Below are positions 8,625-17,509 of a stretch of 64,000 nt of DNA, piece by piece. The position numbers and the translations under genes are program-made. The notes under the pieces were generated by a model that worked only from the letters and a program-made list of their open reading frames with translations, was not told where the DNA came from and did no database searches. Positions within the stretch are counted from its first letter, which is position 1. Every line of letters begins with the position of its first letter. Source of the stretch: Rhodanobacteraceae bacterium (GTDB taxonomy: Bacteria > Pseudomonadota > Gammaproteobacteria > Xanthomonadales > Rhodanobacteraceae); assembly GCA_004299705.1 (NCBI GenBank), contig SCQS01000078.1:1-64000 (forward strand). The letters run 5' to 3'.

Positions 8625-9302
8625 ATGCAGGACCCTTACACGATGGCGAGCCGGGCGAAAGACAAAACGGCCGAGCCGGTGCGCGTTGAATATGACGCAC
8701 TGGCGCGGTCGTACGAACGGCGGTGGCGACGCTATCTCGACGTCAGCAGCGCCCGTACCCTGGCCGCGCTCGCGCCCCGGGATCAGGAACGTATTCTGGA
8801 CGCGGGTTGTGGAACGGGCCTGCTGTTGCAGCGCATCGCAGCCCTTGCGCCGGGCGCGCGACTCGTGGGCACCGATCTCACTTTGGCGATGCTCCACCAG
8901 GCGGATCGGACCGTTTCCGATTTCGTGTTGGGCGATGTTCGCCGGTTGCCGTTCGACGATGGATCGCTGGATGCCGTGGTACTCGCGAGCGTGCTTCAGT
9001 ATCTACCGGACCTGAACTCCACCGTGGCGGAAGCCGCGCGCGTGCTACGAGTTGGTGGCCGACTCGTGATCACGTTGTGGGATGGCGAAAGCCTGCGCGT
9101 GCGGATGCTCGGCCGCTGGCTTCGATGGCGCGACAGGGCCGATGTATACCTGCACACACCCGGCGACGTCATCGCATCCTGTCGTGACCATGGGTTCGTT
9201 ATCCGCAAAGAACAGGCGTACCCGGTGGATCACATGTGGCGCCTGGTGACGCTCTCGGCAGTGAAAGGTACTGGCGGTCCCGGCGATCGAAGCGCTGCTT
9301 GA
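8625..9302 (+). CDS. Class I SAM-dependent methyltransferase
   Basis: A Rossmann-type methyltransferase of the UbiE/type-11 group. The SAM-binding motif is ILDAGCGTGLLLQRIA, followed by the acidic loop VGTDLT, the motif II region DAVVLASVLQYLP and VLRVGGRLVITLW. The start is uncertain: ATG 8625 follows GAGAG at reasonable spacing, but 8610 and 8643 are also possible. The protein would have 225 residues. The substrate is not evident. No gene lies immediately downstream on the same strand. Confidence 0.8.
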   Translation: MQDPYTMASRAKDKTAEPVRVEYDALARSYERRWRRYLDVSSARTLAALAPRDQERILDAGCGTGLLLQRIAALAPGARLVGTDLTLAMLHQADRTVSDFVLGDVRRLPFDDGSLDAVVLASVLQYLPDLNSTVAEAARVLRVGGRLVITLWDGESLRVRMLGRWLRWRDRADVYLHTPGDVIASCRDHGFVIRKEQAYPVDHMWRLVTLSAVKGTGGPGDRSAA

Positions 9303-9384
9303 TCGGGGTCGGTACGGGTCAGACGGAAGACCCTGCCGGGAATGCCGAATGGTCGGTCGAACGCGGGTGCGCTGCCGATGGGAT

Positions 9385-9681
9385 TCAACGGCCATCGACA
9401 TCGTGCCGATGCCTCTGGCACGCCAGAAGGCCCGCGTTGGATACGACGAACGGCGTCAGGTAATTCAACACCAGTTTGGCCGCGAGGGGCGCATTCATCA
9501 CGCCGTGCAGCAACACGTCAGCGTGGTTGAACAGGTTCAGCCAACTGCCCACCACGAAGGCGATCAGCAGCGTGCGCTTCAAGTGGGTCGGGTGAAGCAC
9601 GACGCGCGTGTAACCCATCAAGGTTGCAAGCGTGGTACGCGGGTGGCGAGGGCAACGCATGGCCGGAGAGATGCTTCGCAT
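9385..9681 (-). CDS. nrtS: NrtS-like nitrate/nitrite transporter, small membrane protein
   Basis: A 98-residue protein matching the NrtS pattern: RTLLIAFVVGSWLNLFNHAD, then LVLNYLTPFVVSNAG. These form two hydrophobic helices separated by a short loop. NrtS proteins were described as small nitrate/nitrite transporters. The frame runs upstream to 9882 inside the neighbouring gene; ATG 9681 is 27 bases after that gene's stop and is preferred, with 9660 as an alternative. Confidence 0.7.
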   Translation of the reverse strand: MRSISPAMRCPRHPRTTLATLMGYTRVVLHPTHLKRTLLIAFVVGSWLNLFNHADVLLHGVMNAPLAAKLVLNYLTPFVVSNAGLLACQRHRHDVDGR

Positions 9682-9707
9682 CGTGGAGACGTGTCGATCC
9701 CATCGTC

Positions 9708-10514
9708 TCACGCCACGTCGCGCGCGACGAAGGTCTTTTCGTTCGCCCAAGGCAAACGATGGTAGTCGCCCTGAAACAGGCCGGGCTTGATGATCTGGAA
9801 GTAAGGCGAGACATCGAAATCGCGGGGCACGAACAGGCTGTAGTGACGGATGTGGTAGTGCTCGAGCAGGCAGTCGCGGCAATTGGAATCGCCAGCGGCC
9901 TCACGGGTGATGAGGGGGAGGATCGGAAAACCGACCGACTGGAACGCCTGTGCGATCAGCGTCGAACAGATCGCGCGGGTCGGGTCGCCACTGCCCAGCG
10001 CCAGCATCCGCCTCCGCCACGGCGTCGGCACCGGTGGGGTCGGCAGGAGGTAACGCATCAGGTCGAATATGTTCTTGAAGTCGTAGCGGTCACCGACCCG
10101 GCCCATCGCGTAGGCCACGACCTGGGCGGTGTCCTCCGCGCTCAGCCCGAGCGGGCGGCACACCCGCAGATGATACCCCGCCAGTTCCTGCATGGGGAAT
10201 ACGTGGACGCCCAGCTCCGTATCCGATTCGAGCAAGGTGCAGCGCCGTCCTTCGGCATCCTGGCCGCCGGCATCGCCGACGTACAGCGCGGCATGCGACC
10301 ACGTGGACTGGGTCAGGTACTTGATCGCCCCACTGATGCGCTGCCGGCCTTCCACCAGGATCACGTCGGCGGGCTGGAGCACACGCTGCAGGACGCCGAG
10401 ATCCGCCGGTAAGTGCGGGTACGGGCCGCGTGCCTGGCCCTGCAGGTAGCGCGCGAGCCAGCGGCCGAGAAATCGACAGGAACGACGCATAACGGGATTC
10501 CGTATAAAGCCCAT
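9708..10514 (-). CDS. YiiX/YebB-like NlpC/P60 family cysteine hydrolase
   Basis: A 268-residue protein with the NlpC/P60-derived permuted papain-like pattern: ADVILVEG, then IKYLTQSTWSHAALYVGD with the catalytic-type His, an acidic LLESD, and CSTLIAQAF carrying the likely catalytic Cys. Such proteins are often annotated as lipo-like or lipid-modifying hydrolases; the substrate is unknown. The longest frame begins at 10718 but overlaps the ECF-like promoter on the other strand, so ATG 10514 is preferred (10490 is possible). It probably forms an operon with nrtS. It is divergent from the PagL-like gene. Confidence 0.75.
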   Translation of the reverse strand: MGFIRNPVMRRSCRFLGRWLARYLQGQARGPYPHLPADLGVLQRVLQPADVILVEGRQRISGAIKYLTQSTWSHAALYVGDAGGQDAEGRRCTLLESDTELGVHVFPMQELAGYHLRVCRPLGLSAEDTAQVVAYAMGRVGDRYDFKNIFDLMRYLLPTPPVPTPWRRRMLALGSGDPTRAICSTLIAQAFQSVGFPILPLITREAAGDSNCRDCLLEHYHIRHYSLFVPRDFDVSPYFQIIKPGLFQGDYHRLPWANEKTFVARDVA

Positions 10515-10589
10515 TCCAGAAGAGGAGGGAAGTCGGGCTTTGGTTGCACCATAAGCCGATCCTGATTGCCGGGAACACGGGTTTCGTTT

Positions 10590-10620
10590 GAATCTTTTGC
10601 ACCGCTTGGCGCCTCTATGA
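10590..10620 (+). promoter_or_regulatory. Putative ECF sigma promoter, copy B (PagL-like gene and ECF sigma)
   Basis: TGAATCTTTTG starts at 10590 and CGCCTCTATG at 10611, again 21 bases from start to start. It lies upstream of a PagL-like gene and the ECF sigma gene that follows it, which suggests positive autoregulation. Confidence 0.7.
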
Positions 10621-10753
10621 GGTGAAGAGCCTTTGCAATTCCATTCGTACCGCCCGGCTTCATGCCACGGAACCCCGCATGCACGATACTCACCACCTAG
10701 GCGTACCGCAAAACCCACGAACCGGTTCGGCGAAGCCGCGATCGTGGTGTCAA

Positions 10754-11230
10754 ATGTGGCGCCTCAAAGCTGCCGTCGCGCTAGCCCTGATCGGCATGGT
10801 CTGCGGCTCCGCCCAGGCCCGCGTCGAATTTTCCGCCGGTCGCAGTAACACGCCCCGGCACGGTTGGACCAATGTCGGATTCTTCGAGTGGATCGGCGAT
10901 CCGCAGCCGGTTGGGTGGAAGCTTGCTTGGGCCCCGGCGTTCTCACTCGGGCGCCTCAACGGCCGTGACACCAATGCGGAGCGGTTGAACCACGCGGCGT
11001 GGGTCGCTGCGGGCGGCGCACGGCTGTATGGATGGCGAAGCCTGTTTTGGGGCTTCCAGGTCGCGGCCACGCACGGCAAGACCGATGCCCTGAGTTCCAC
11101 CTACGAATTCGTGAGCAGCCTCGGTTGGCAGGAAAATCACTGGCAGGTCATGGTGCGCCACATTTCCAATGGTGATCTGCACCGGCCCAACCACGGCGAA
11201 ACCATGCTGCTGGTGGGCGTGGCGTTTTGA
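10754..11230 (+). CDS. PagL-like lipid A 3-O-deacylase (acyloxyacyl hydrolase)
   Basis: An outer-membrane lipid A deacylase candidate of 158 residues. Residues 1-22 are a signal peptide (MWRLKAAVALALIGMVCGSAQA). The C-terminal block VRHISNGDLHRPNHGETML matches the PagL active-site region, where His, Ser and Glu act together, and the protein ends in a beta-barrel-type phenylalanine. ATG 10754 is chosen for the signal peptide although its ribosome binding site is weak. In-frame starts at 10679 and 10622 exist; 10679 would add a long cytoplasmic extension. Driven by ECF-like promoter B, with the sigma gene immediately after it, so lipid A trimming is probably part of the same stress response. 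Confidence 0.75.
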   Translation: MWRLKAAVALALIGMVCGSAQARVEFSAGRSNTPRHGWTNVGFFEWIGDPQPVGWKLAWAPAFSLGRLNGRDTNAERLNHAAWVAAGGARLYGWRSLFWGFQVAATHGKTDALSSTYEFVSSLGWQENHWQVMVRHISNGDLHRPNHGETMLLVGVAF

Positions 11231-11280
11231 CCGCGCCCGCAATCAGCGATCTACACTCGACGGACCTCGAAGAAACCGCT

Positions 11281-11790
11281 ATGTCCAACGATCCTACCCT
11301 GATCGAAGCCGCCCGTCACGGCGATGAAGCCGCGCTGGTTCGGCTGCTGCAAACCAGCCAGCCGGATATGCAACGCATCGCTTCGACCCAGTGCATGTCG
11401 AGTGCGGATGCCGATGATGCCGTGCAGGAAACCTTGCTGATCGTCTATCGGAGGATCGGCGCATTGCGCACCGTCACCTCGTACTCCGCATGGCTGTTCT
11501 CGATCGTGAGGCGCGAATGCCGTCGCCTGATGCGGCGGATACGCGGACAGGTCGAACTGCCTGCCGACGACCACCCGATCTTCGCCTACTACACGACGCC
11601 GGGCTTGCACGCCGATCTGGCCGCGGCGATCCAGTCGTTGCCGGACAAATACCGCGAGGCGATCGTGCTGCGCGATTTCGAGGAGTACTCGATTGCCGAA
11701 ATCGCCAATGATCTGCGCCTGACCCGCGAAGCGGTGAAAAGCCGGATCCACCGCGGCCGGGTGATGATCCGCGAGTACCTGCAGGATTGA
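11281..11790 (+). CDS. ECF-type RNA polymerase sigma factor
   Basis: A 169-residue sigma-70 family protein of ECF architecture. Region 2 is about residues 20-85 (DADDAVQETLLIVYRRI, SYSAWLFSIVRRECRR) and region 4 about residues 110-165 (LPDKYREAIVLRDFEEYSIAEIANDLRLTREAVKSRIHRGR). ATG 11281 is preferred to an upstream TTG that overlaps the previous stop. No anti-sigma gene is adjacent on either side, which is unusual. It lies directly downstream of promoter copy B, so it is the best candidate for the factor that reads the three repeated promoters. Confidence 0.9.
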   Translation: MSNDPTLIEAARHGDEAALVRLLQTSQPDMQRIASTQCMSSADADDAVQETLLIVYRRIGALRTVTSYSAWLFSIVRRECRRLMRRIRGQVELPADDHPIFAYYTTPGLHADLAAAIQSLPDKYREAIVLRDFEEYSIAEIANDLRLTREAVKSRIHRGRVMIREYLQD

Positions 11791-11796
11791 CCGCGC

Positions 11797-14001
11797 ATGC
11801 CACGTCTTGGCTCTCTATCCGCACGCCACCTCATCGGGGTGCTGCTCGCTGCATTGATCGTGGCGGCAGTCGTGATCGGCCTGCATCACGGCCTGAGCCT
11901 CACAGCGCTGCAACGTTCCCGGCAGGCCTTGGCGTCCCATGCTGTCGCGCATCCGTTCCTGTTTGCCGGCGGGTTCTTCGCGGTGTATGTGGCCTACGCG
12001 GCCGCCGCGCTGCCGGGCATCGAGGTGCTGTCGCTGGCTGCGGGCGCGCTGTTCAGCCTCATTGAAGGCACGGTGTTGGTGTCGTTTGCTTCCACCTTGG
12101 GGGCGACCTTGGCCATGCTGGCCAGCCGGTTTCTGTTCCGCGACGCCGTAGTGCGACATTTCGGCGCACGCTTGCAAGGCATTGACCGCGGTCTCGCACG
12201 CGACGGCGCGTTCTATCTGTTCAGCCTGCGGTTGATTCCAGCGGTGCCTTTCTTCCTGATCAATCTGCTGGCAGGCCTCGCGCCGATCCGGGCGCGCACC
12301 TATTGGTGGGTCAGTCAGCTCGGCATGCTGCCGGCCACCTTGGTGTACGTGAACGCCGGTACCGGGCTGGGTAAAGTCACCTCGTTGTCCGGCCTGTTGT
12401 CGCCGCCGCTGATCGGTTCACTGTTGCTGTTGGCCGCGTTGCCGTGGCTGGCGCGTGCGTTGATGGCAATCCTGCGCCGCCGACGCTTGTACCGCCGCTG
12501 GCCGAAACCCCGCCATTTTGACCGCAATCTGGTGGTGATCGGCGCGGGCGCTGCCGGCTTGGTCAGCGCTTACATCGCCGCCACCTTGCGCGCGAAGGTC
12601 ACGCTGGTCGAAGCCGAACGCATGGGTGGGGAATGCCTGAACACCGGCTGCGTACCTTCCAAGGCGCTGATCCGGATCGCGCGGACCGTGCACGAAGTCC
12701 GACAGGCGGCGCGCTTCGGCGTCGACGCGCCGGAACCGCACATTGATTTTGCGGCGACGATGCAACGGGTGCGTGAAGCGATTGCCGCCATCGCGCCGCA
12801 TGATTCGGAAGCACGTTACCGCAAGTTGGGTGTGGATGTGCGCCACGGCCACGCACGGATTGCCTCACCGTGGTGCGTGGAGGTGGACGGCAAACCCGTC
12901 ACCACCCGCGCGATCGTGATCGCGGCGGGCGCCGAGCCGCTCCTGCCCGATCTGCCGGGCCTCCGTGAAGCGGGTTACCTCACTTCCGAAACCTTGTGGA
13001 CGCTCGACACACTGCCGGAGCGCCTGTTGATTCTGGGTGGCGGCCCGATCGGCTGCGAACTTTCGCAGGCGTTTGCGCGACTCGGATCGCAGGTCACTGT
13101 GGTCGAACTGTCCGAACGCCTGCTGTCGCGCGAGGACGGTGAGGTCTCGGCTTTCGTCGAGGCACGTTTGCGCGAAGACGGCGTGGAAATCCGCACCGGG
13201 CACAAAGCCTTGCACGTCGTCGCTGACAGTCGCGGCAAGGCGCTGGTGTGCGCACGTGGCGATGCAGAAGTGTCGGTGCCGTTCGATGCCATCCTGGTCG
13301 CAATTGGACGCCAACCGCGCGTGGCGGGTTACGGTCTCGAAGAACTCGGCATTCCGTTCGCGTCCCAGCGCACCGTCGAAACCGACGCCTACCTGCAAAC
13401 GCTGTATCCCAACATCCATGCCTGCGGCGACGTGGCCGGCCCCTGGCAACTGACCCACGCCGGCGCACACCAAGCCTGGTACGCCACGATCAACGCGTTG
13501 TTCGGCGGCATCAAGCGCTTTCGGGTAGACGGGCGGGTGATGCCGGCGGTGACCTTCACCGATCCGGAAGTGGCGCGCGTCGGTTTGAACGAGCGCGAGG
13601 CGCGCGAACGCGGTGTCGATTACGCGGTCACGCGTTACGACCTCGGCGAACTCGACCGCGCACTGACCGAACAGGCGTCGCAGGGTTTCGTGAAGGTGCT
13701 GACCGTGCCGGGCAAAGATCGTGTCCTGGGTGCGACCTGTGTCGGTCCGCACGCTGGCGAATGGATCACCGAGTGGGCGTTGGCGATGCGTCATCGCATC
13801 GGGATGAATGGCGTGCTGGCGACCGTGCACGCCTACCCGACTTTCGCCGAGGCCAACCGGTACGTGGCCGGTGCGTGGAAGCGGGCGCACGCACCCGAAC
13901 GCTTGCTCAAATGGCTGGAACGCTGGCAACGCTGGCGGCGTCACGAGGGATCGCGGCGCACGACCGACACCCACCAGCATCGGAAGGAGGTTGCCCAATG
14001 A
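11797..14001 (+). CDS. Fusion of TVP38/TMEM64 (VTT) membrane domain and MerA-like flavoprotein disulfide reductase
   Basis: A 734-residue fusion. Residues 1-230 are a VTT/DedA-type membrane domain with about five hydrophobic segments. Residues 240-710 are a class I pyridine nucleotide-disulfide oxidoreductase: VVIGAGAAGLVSA binds FAD, C280 and C285 ([13 protein letters not shown]) are the redox-active pair, GGGPIGCELSQAFARLG is the NAD(P) site, and the dimerisation domain follows. There is no N-terminal metal-binding HMA domain and no C-terminal Cys pair, so it is not a plain mercuric reductase. Gene order places it first in the arsenosugar operon; its stop overlaps arsS. It probably reduces a thiol, quinone or metalloid species at the membrane. 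Confidence 0.9.
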   Translation: MPRLGSLSARHLIGVLLAALIVAAVVIGLHHGLSLTALQRSRQALASHAVAHPFLFAGGFFAVYVAYAAAALPGIEVLSLAAGALFSLIEGTVLVSFASTLGATLAMLASRFLFRDAVVRHFGARLQGIDRGLARDGAFYLFSLRLIPAVPFFLINLLAGLAPIRARTYWWVSQLGMLPATLVYVNAGTGLGKVTSLSGLLSPPLIGSLLLLAALPWLARALMAILRRRRLYRRWPKPRHFDRNLVVIGAGAAGLVSAYIAATLRAKVTLVEAERMGGECLNTGCVPSKALIRIARTVHEVRQAARFGVDAPEPHIDFAATMQRVREAIAAIAPHDSEARYRKLGVDVRHGHARIASPWCVEVDGKPVTTRAIVIAAGAEPLLPDLPGLREAGYLTSETLWTLDTLPERLLILGGGPIGCELSQAFARLGSQVTVVELSERLLSREDGEVSAFVEARLREDGVEIRTGHKALHVVADSRGKALVCARGDAEVSVPFDAILVAIGRQPRVAGYGLEELGIPFASQRTVETDAYLQTLYPNIHACGDVAGPWQLTHAGAHQAWYATINALFGGIKRFRVDGRVMPAVTFTDPEVARVGLNEREARERGVDYAVTRYDLGELDRALTEQASQGFVKVLTVPGKDRVLGATCVGPHAGEWITEWALAMRHRIGMNGVLATVHAYPTFAEANRYVAGAWKRAHAPERLLKWLERWQRWRRHEGSRRTTDTHQHRKEVAQ

Positions 14002-14978
14002 ATGCGGTACTCAAGTCCGCGCCGGCTCCGTTTGTGGAAACCCTGCGCAAGCACAGGCTCACGCTGCCGCGCCTGCCGCTGGAAATCCTGCAGGTCAACG
14101 TCGGCAAGCTGTGCGATCTGGCCTGCCATCACTGCCATGTCGAAGCGGGGCCCAAGCGTACCGAGATCATGCAGGCAGTGACCGTTGCACGCATTCGGGA
14201 ACTGCTGGCGAATGCGCCCGGCGTGCACACCGTCGATCTGACGGGTGGCGCGCCGGAAATGAACCCGCATTTTCGCGAGTTGGTGCGCGGCGCTCGGGCA
14301 CTCGGCAAGACGGTGATCGATCGCTGCAACCTGACCGTGTTGTATCGGCCAGAGCAGGAGGAGACCGCGACATTCCTCGCTGCACAACGCGTCAAGATCG
14401 TCGCTTCACTGCCGTGCTACACGAAGGACAACGTCGAGAAGCAGCGCGGGCTGCACGTGTTCGACGCCAGTATCCAGGCCTTGCAGTGGCTCAACACCTT
14501 CGGCTACGGGCAGGAAGGTTCGGGACTGGAGCTGGACCTCGTCTACAACCCGGTGGGCGCGTTCCTGCCACCACCCCAGAAGAAGCTCGAAGCCGATTAC
14601 CGGCATGAGCTCGGCGAGCACTTCGGGATCGTGTTCAACCGCCTGTTCACGATCACCAACATGCCGATCAAGCGCTTCCTGCACGAACTCGAACGGGAAG
14701 GCCGCTGCGGGCAGTACATGCAAACCCTGATCGATGCCTTCAATCCGGCGGCGGCCTTGAACGTGATGTGCCGCAACCTGCTGTCGGTGGGGTGGGACGG
14801 GCAGTTGTATGACTGCGATTTCAACCAGGCCTTGGAGTTGCCGCTGGGTGGCCGTCGACGCACCTTGTGGGACATCGAAACGCTGGCGGAGATCGAACGC
14901 GAGCCAATTGCGTTCGCAGATCACTGTTATGGCTGCACCGCCGGCGCGGGCAGCTCCTGTGGAGGTGCCTTGACATGA
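13998..14978 (+). CDS. arsS: ArsS, radical SAM enzyme of arsenosugar biosynthesis
   Basis: A 326-residue radical SAM protein. The cluster-binding triad is C39-xxx-C43-xx-C46 in GKLCDLACHHCHVEAGP, a hallmark of the ArsS family, with the SPASM-like/DUF3641 C-terminal region holding further cysteines (NVMCRNLL, YDCDFN, CYGCTAGAGSSC). It is proposed to transfer the 5'-deoxyadenosyl group to methylated arsenic. ATG 13998 follows GGAGG and overlaps the previous stop by four bases. Its own stop overlaps arsM, so both are translated together. Confidence 0.93.
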   Translation: MNAVLKSAPAPFVETLRKHRLTLPRLPLEILQVNVGKLCDLACHHCHVEAGPKRTEIMQAVTVARIRELLANAPGVHTVDLTGGAPEMNPHFRELVRGARALGKTVIDRCNLTVLYRPEQEETATFLAAQRVKIVASLPCYTKDNVEKQRGLHVFDASIQALQWLNTFGYGQEGSGLELDLVYNPVGAFLPPPQKKLEADYRHELGEHFGIVFNRLFTITNMPIKRFLHELEREGRCGQYMQTLIDAFNPAAALNVMCRNLLSVGWDGQLYDCDFNQALELPLGGRRRTLWDIETLAEIEREPIAFADHCYGCTAGAGSSCGGALT

Positions 14979-16051
14979 TGGATGAAGCAAACGAATCGCG
15001 CGAGGAAACCGGCGGCATCGCCGAAGCCGTGCGTGGTTACTACGGTGAAACGCTGCGCTCCAGCGCGGACCTCAAAACCTCGGCATGCTGCACGACCGAG
15101 GCGATGCCGGCGTACCTGCGTGAACTGCTCGGCAAGCTGCATCCGGAAGTGAAGGAACGTTTCTACGGTTGCGGCTCGCCGATTCCGCCAGCGTTGAATG
15201 GCGCGACGGTGCTCGACCTTGGCTGTGGCTGCGGCCGCGATGTGTACCTGCTTTCGGCCCTCGTAGGCGAGCGGGGCCGGGTGACCGGCGTGGACATGAC
15301 GCCGCAGCAACTGGCAGTCGCCGAAGACCATCGCGAATTTCACGCCCGTGCGTTCGGGCACGCACATAGCAATGTCGATTTCCGGTGTGGCGATCTGTCC
15401 GATCTTGCGGCGCTCGGGATCGCCGACGCCTCGATCGACGTGGTGGTGTCCAACTGCGTGCTCAATCTCGTTCCCGACAAGCAGCGCGCCTTCGCCGAAA
15501 TCCTGCGCGTGCTCAAGCCCAGTGGTGAGTTGTACTTCTCCGATGTATTCGCCGATCGACGGCTCCCAAGTGAACTGCTCGCCGATCCGGTGCTGGTGGG
15601 TGAATGCCTGGCCGGGGCCATGTACATCGAGGACTTTCGGCGCCTACTCGCCGAACTGGGCGTCGCCGACGCGCGGGTCTGCGCGCGCAGCACCATTGCA
15701 GTCAACGATCCTGCGATCGAGCAAAAGATTGGTTTCGCCCAATTCACCTCGATCACCTGGCGGGTGTTCAAGCTGCCGCTGGAGGATCGTTGCGAGGATT
15801 ACGGGCAGGTCGTGACGTATCGCGGCACGCTTGCGAAATCGCCTCACCGCTTCGTGCTGGACGATCATCACGTGTTCGAGGCCGGCAAACCCACGCGGAT
15901 ATGTGGCAGCACCGCCGACATGCTGGGCGCCACGCGTTTTGCGCCGCATTTTCGGGTGGTCGGCGACAAGTCGCGGCACTTCGGTTTGTTCGACTGCGGA
16001 GCGGAAACGGGCACGACCGTCCCGCAAGGCTGCGCAACGCGCTGCTGTTGA
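14975..16051 (+). CDS. arsM: ArsM-type arsenite methyltransferase
   Basis: Methylates arsenite using SAM, supplying the methylated arsenic for ArsS. The 358-residue protein has the SAM motif VLDLGCGCGRDVYLL and the conserved cysteines known to bind arsenic: C39 (SACCTTEAMP), C161 (VVSNCVLNLV) and C211 (VGECLAGAMY). The tail ends CATRCC, adding more thiols. The start at 14975 overlaps the arsS stop (ATGA). The C-terminal third is a family-specific extension that covers the active site. Confidence 0.92.
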   Translation: MMDEANESREETGGIAEAVRGYYGETLRSSADLKTSACCTTEAMPAYLRELLGKLHPEVKERFYGCGSPIPPALNGATVLDLGCGCGRDVYLLSALVGERGRVTGVDMTPQQLAVAEDHREFHARAFGHAHSNVDFRCGDLSDLAALGIADASIDVVVSNCVLNLVPDKQRAFAEILRVLKPSGELYFSDVFADRRLPSELLADPVLVGECLAGAMYIEDFRRLLAELGVADARVCARSTIAVNDPAIEQKIGFAQFTSITWRVFKLPLEDRCEDYGQVVTYRGTLAKSPHRFVLDDHHVFEAGKPTRICGSTADMLGATRFAPHFRVVGDKSRHFGLFDCGAETGTTVPQGCATRCC

Positions 16052-16052
16052 G

Positions 16053-16838
16053 ATGAGCCGACTGGCGCGATTTCCCCTGCATTCGCTCGCGCCGCGGCGT
16101 GGGTGCACGACGCTGCTATCTGTCATCGTGCCCTTCGCGCCACACGAAGTTGAAGGCGCGGTGCTGCTCGATCAGTTGCAAGCACTCGGCCGCAACACCG
16201 AAATCGTGCTGGTGCGAAGCGATGGAGGTTCACTCCCGAAAGGGCTGGAGCAAGCCGCAAGTGAGGTTGGAGCGCGCATCTGCGCCAGTCCGCTTGGACG
16301 TGCCCGCCAAATGAACGTCGGTGCCCAGGCGGCACGGGGTCGATGGCTGTGGTTTCTGCACGCCGATTCGCATTTGCGTGCACGTACGTTTACCGCATTG
16401 AAATCGTTTCTTGCCCCGGATCAGCCGGCGCTCGGCTACTTCGGTCTGCGCTACCGCGGAGACGGGCCGGCGCTCGCACACCTGAACGCGTGGGGTGCCA
16501 ACCTGCGCGCGCGCGCGCTCGGAATGCCGTTTGGCGACCAGGGGTTCGTGTTACCTGCCGCGTGGTTCGAACGGTTGGGCGGATTCGACGACCACGTCGC
16601 GTACGGCGAGGATCACCTGCTGGTCTGGCGCGCACGGGCGGCAGGTCTGCCGCTGGTGCGGATCGCCGCACCGATCGAGACTAGCGCGCGCAAGTACGCC
16701 GAGCAAGGCTGGGCTCGCACGACATTGCAGCATGTCTGGATGACCGCGCAACAAGCGTGGCCGGAATGGCGTGCGTTGCGCGGCAGACGCGGTGCTGCAC
16801 GTGGCACGATTTCTGTGAAAGGGACTCGTCCCTCGTGA
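16053..16838 (+). CDS. TIGR04283-type glycosyltransferase, arsenosugar cluster
   Basis: A 261-residue GT-A fold glycosyltransferase of the family that accompanies ArsS/ArsM (TIGR04283). Visible landmarks are LLSVIVPFAPHEVEG at the N-terminus, GRARQMNVGAQAARGRWLWFLHADS with the DXD-like ending, and FGDQGFVLPAAWFERLGGFD. It is thought to attach or process the sugar part of arsenosugars. ATG 16053 lies one base after the arsM stop. Its stop overlaps the GTG start of the next gene. Confidence 0.88.
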   Translation: MSRLARFPLHSLAPRRGCTTLLSVIVPFAPHEVEGAVLLDQLQALGRNTEIVLVRSDGGSLPKGLEQAASEVGARICASPLGRARQMNVGAQAARGRWLWFLHADSHLRARTFTALKSFLAPDQPALGYFGLRYRGDGPALAHLNAWGANLRARALGMPFGDQGFVLPAAWFERLGGFDDHVAYGEDHLLVWRARAAGLPLVRIAAPIETSARKYAEQGWARTTLQHVWMTAQQAWPEWRALRGRRGAARGTISVKGTRPS

Positions 16839-17509
16839 CCACCGTGCTCGCGATCTTCGTCAAGACGCCCGGCCTGTCTCCGATCAAGACCCGGCTGGCA
16901 GCGTCGATCGGCCAGCGTGCCGCCACCGAATTTCACTGCCTGGCTGCCCGCGCCGTAGCAGAAGTGGCGGGCGCGACTGGCGATGGATTGCGGCCCTGCT
17001 GGGCGGTGGCAGAACGCGCCGCATTGGGCGATCCCCTCTGGTCGGATCTGCCGACGCTTTGGCAGGGCGAAGGCCCGCTGGGCGAGCGTCTGCACAGGAT
17101 TTACGGCACGTTGCAGGCGGTGCACGAGCGCGTGCTGCTGGTGGGTGCGGACACGCCGCAAATCACGCCTGCGTTGCTGGATCGTGCGGTGGATGTACTG
17201 CGACCCAATGATGCACGGTTCGTAATGGGCGCAGCCCGCGATGGCGGCTTCTGGCTTTTCGGCGGTCGCGCGCCGATTGCGCACGAAACGTGGTGTGGTG
17301 TGCGCTACTCGCAACCCGACACCGCCACGCAATTGCGCAAAGCACTGCGGCTGCGGGACGGCGCGACCGCACTGCCTGTTCTGGGTGACGTGGACACCGC
17401 GCAAGACTTGCCACCGCTCGCCGATGCCTTGGATGCGCTGACCGACCCCTTGCCCGGACAGCACGTGTTGAGGCGCTGGCTGCAACACACCTTCGCGTCA
17501 GCCGCCTGA
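16835..17509 (+). CDS. TIGR04282-type glycosyltransferase, arsenosugar cluster
   Basis: A 224-residue protein of the TIGR04282 family (formerly DUF2064), which regularly follows TIGR04283 in arsenosugar clusters. Landmarks are VLAIFVKTPGLSPIKTRLA, VLLVGADTPQI and GAARDGGFWLFGGR. The start is GTG at 16835, overlapping the preceding TGA; the protein begins VTTVLAIFVKTPG as expected. The -35-like half of ECF promoter copy C overlaps its last codons. Confidence 0.87.
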   Translation: MTTVLAIFVKTPGLSPIKTRLAASIGQRAATEFHCLAARAVAEVAGATGDGLRPCWAVAERAALGDPLWSDLPTLWQGEGPLGERLHRIYGTLQAVHERVLLVGADTPQITPALLDRAVDVLRPNDARFVMGAARDGGFWLFGGRAPIAHETWCGVRYSQPDTATQLRKALRLRDGATALPVLGDVDTAQDLPPLADALDALTDPLPGQHVLRRWLQHTFASAA

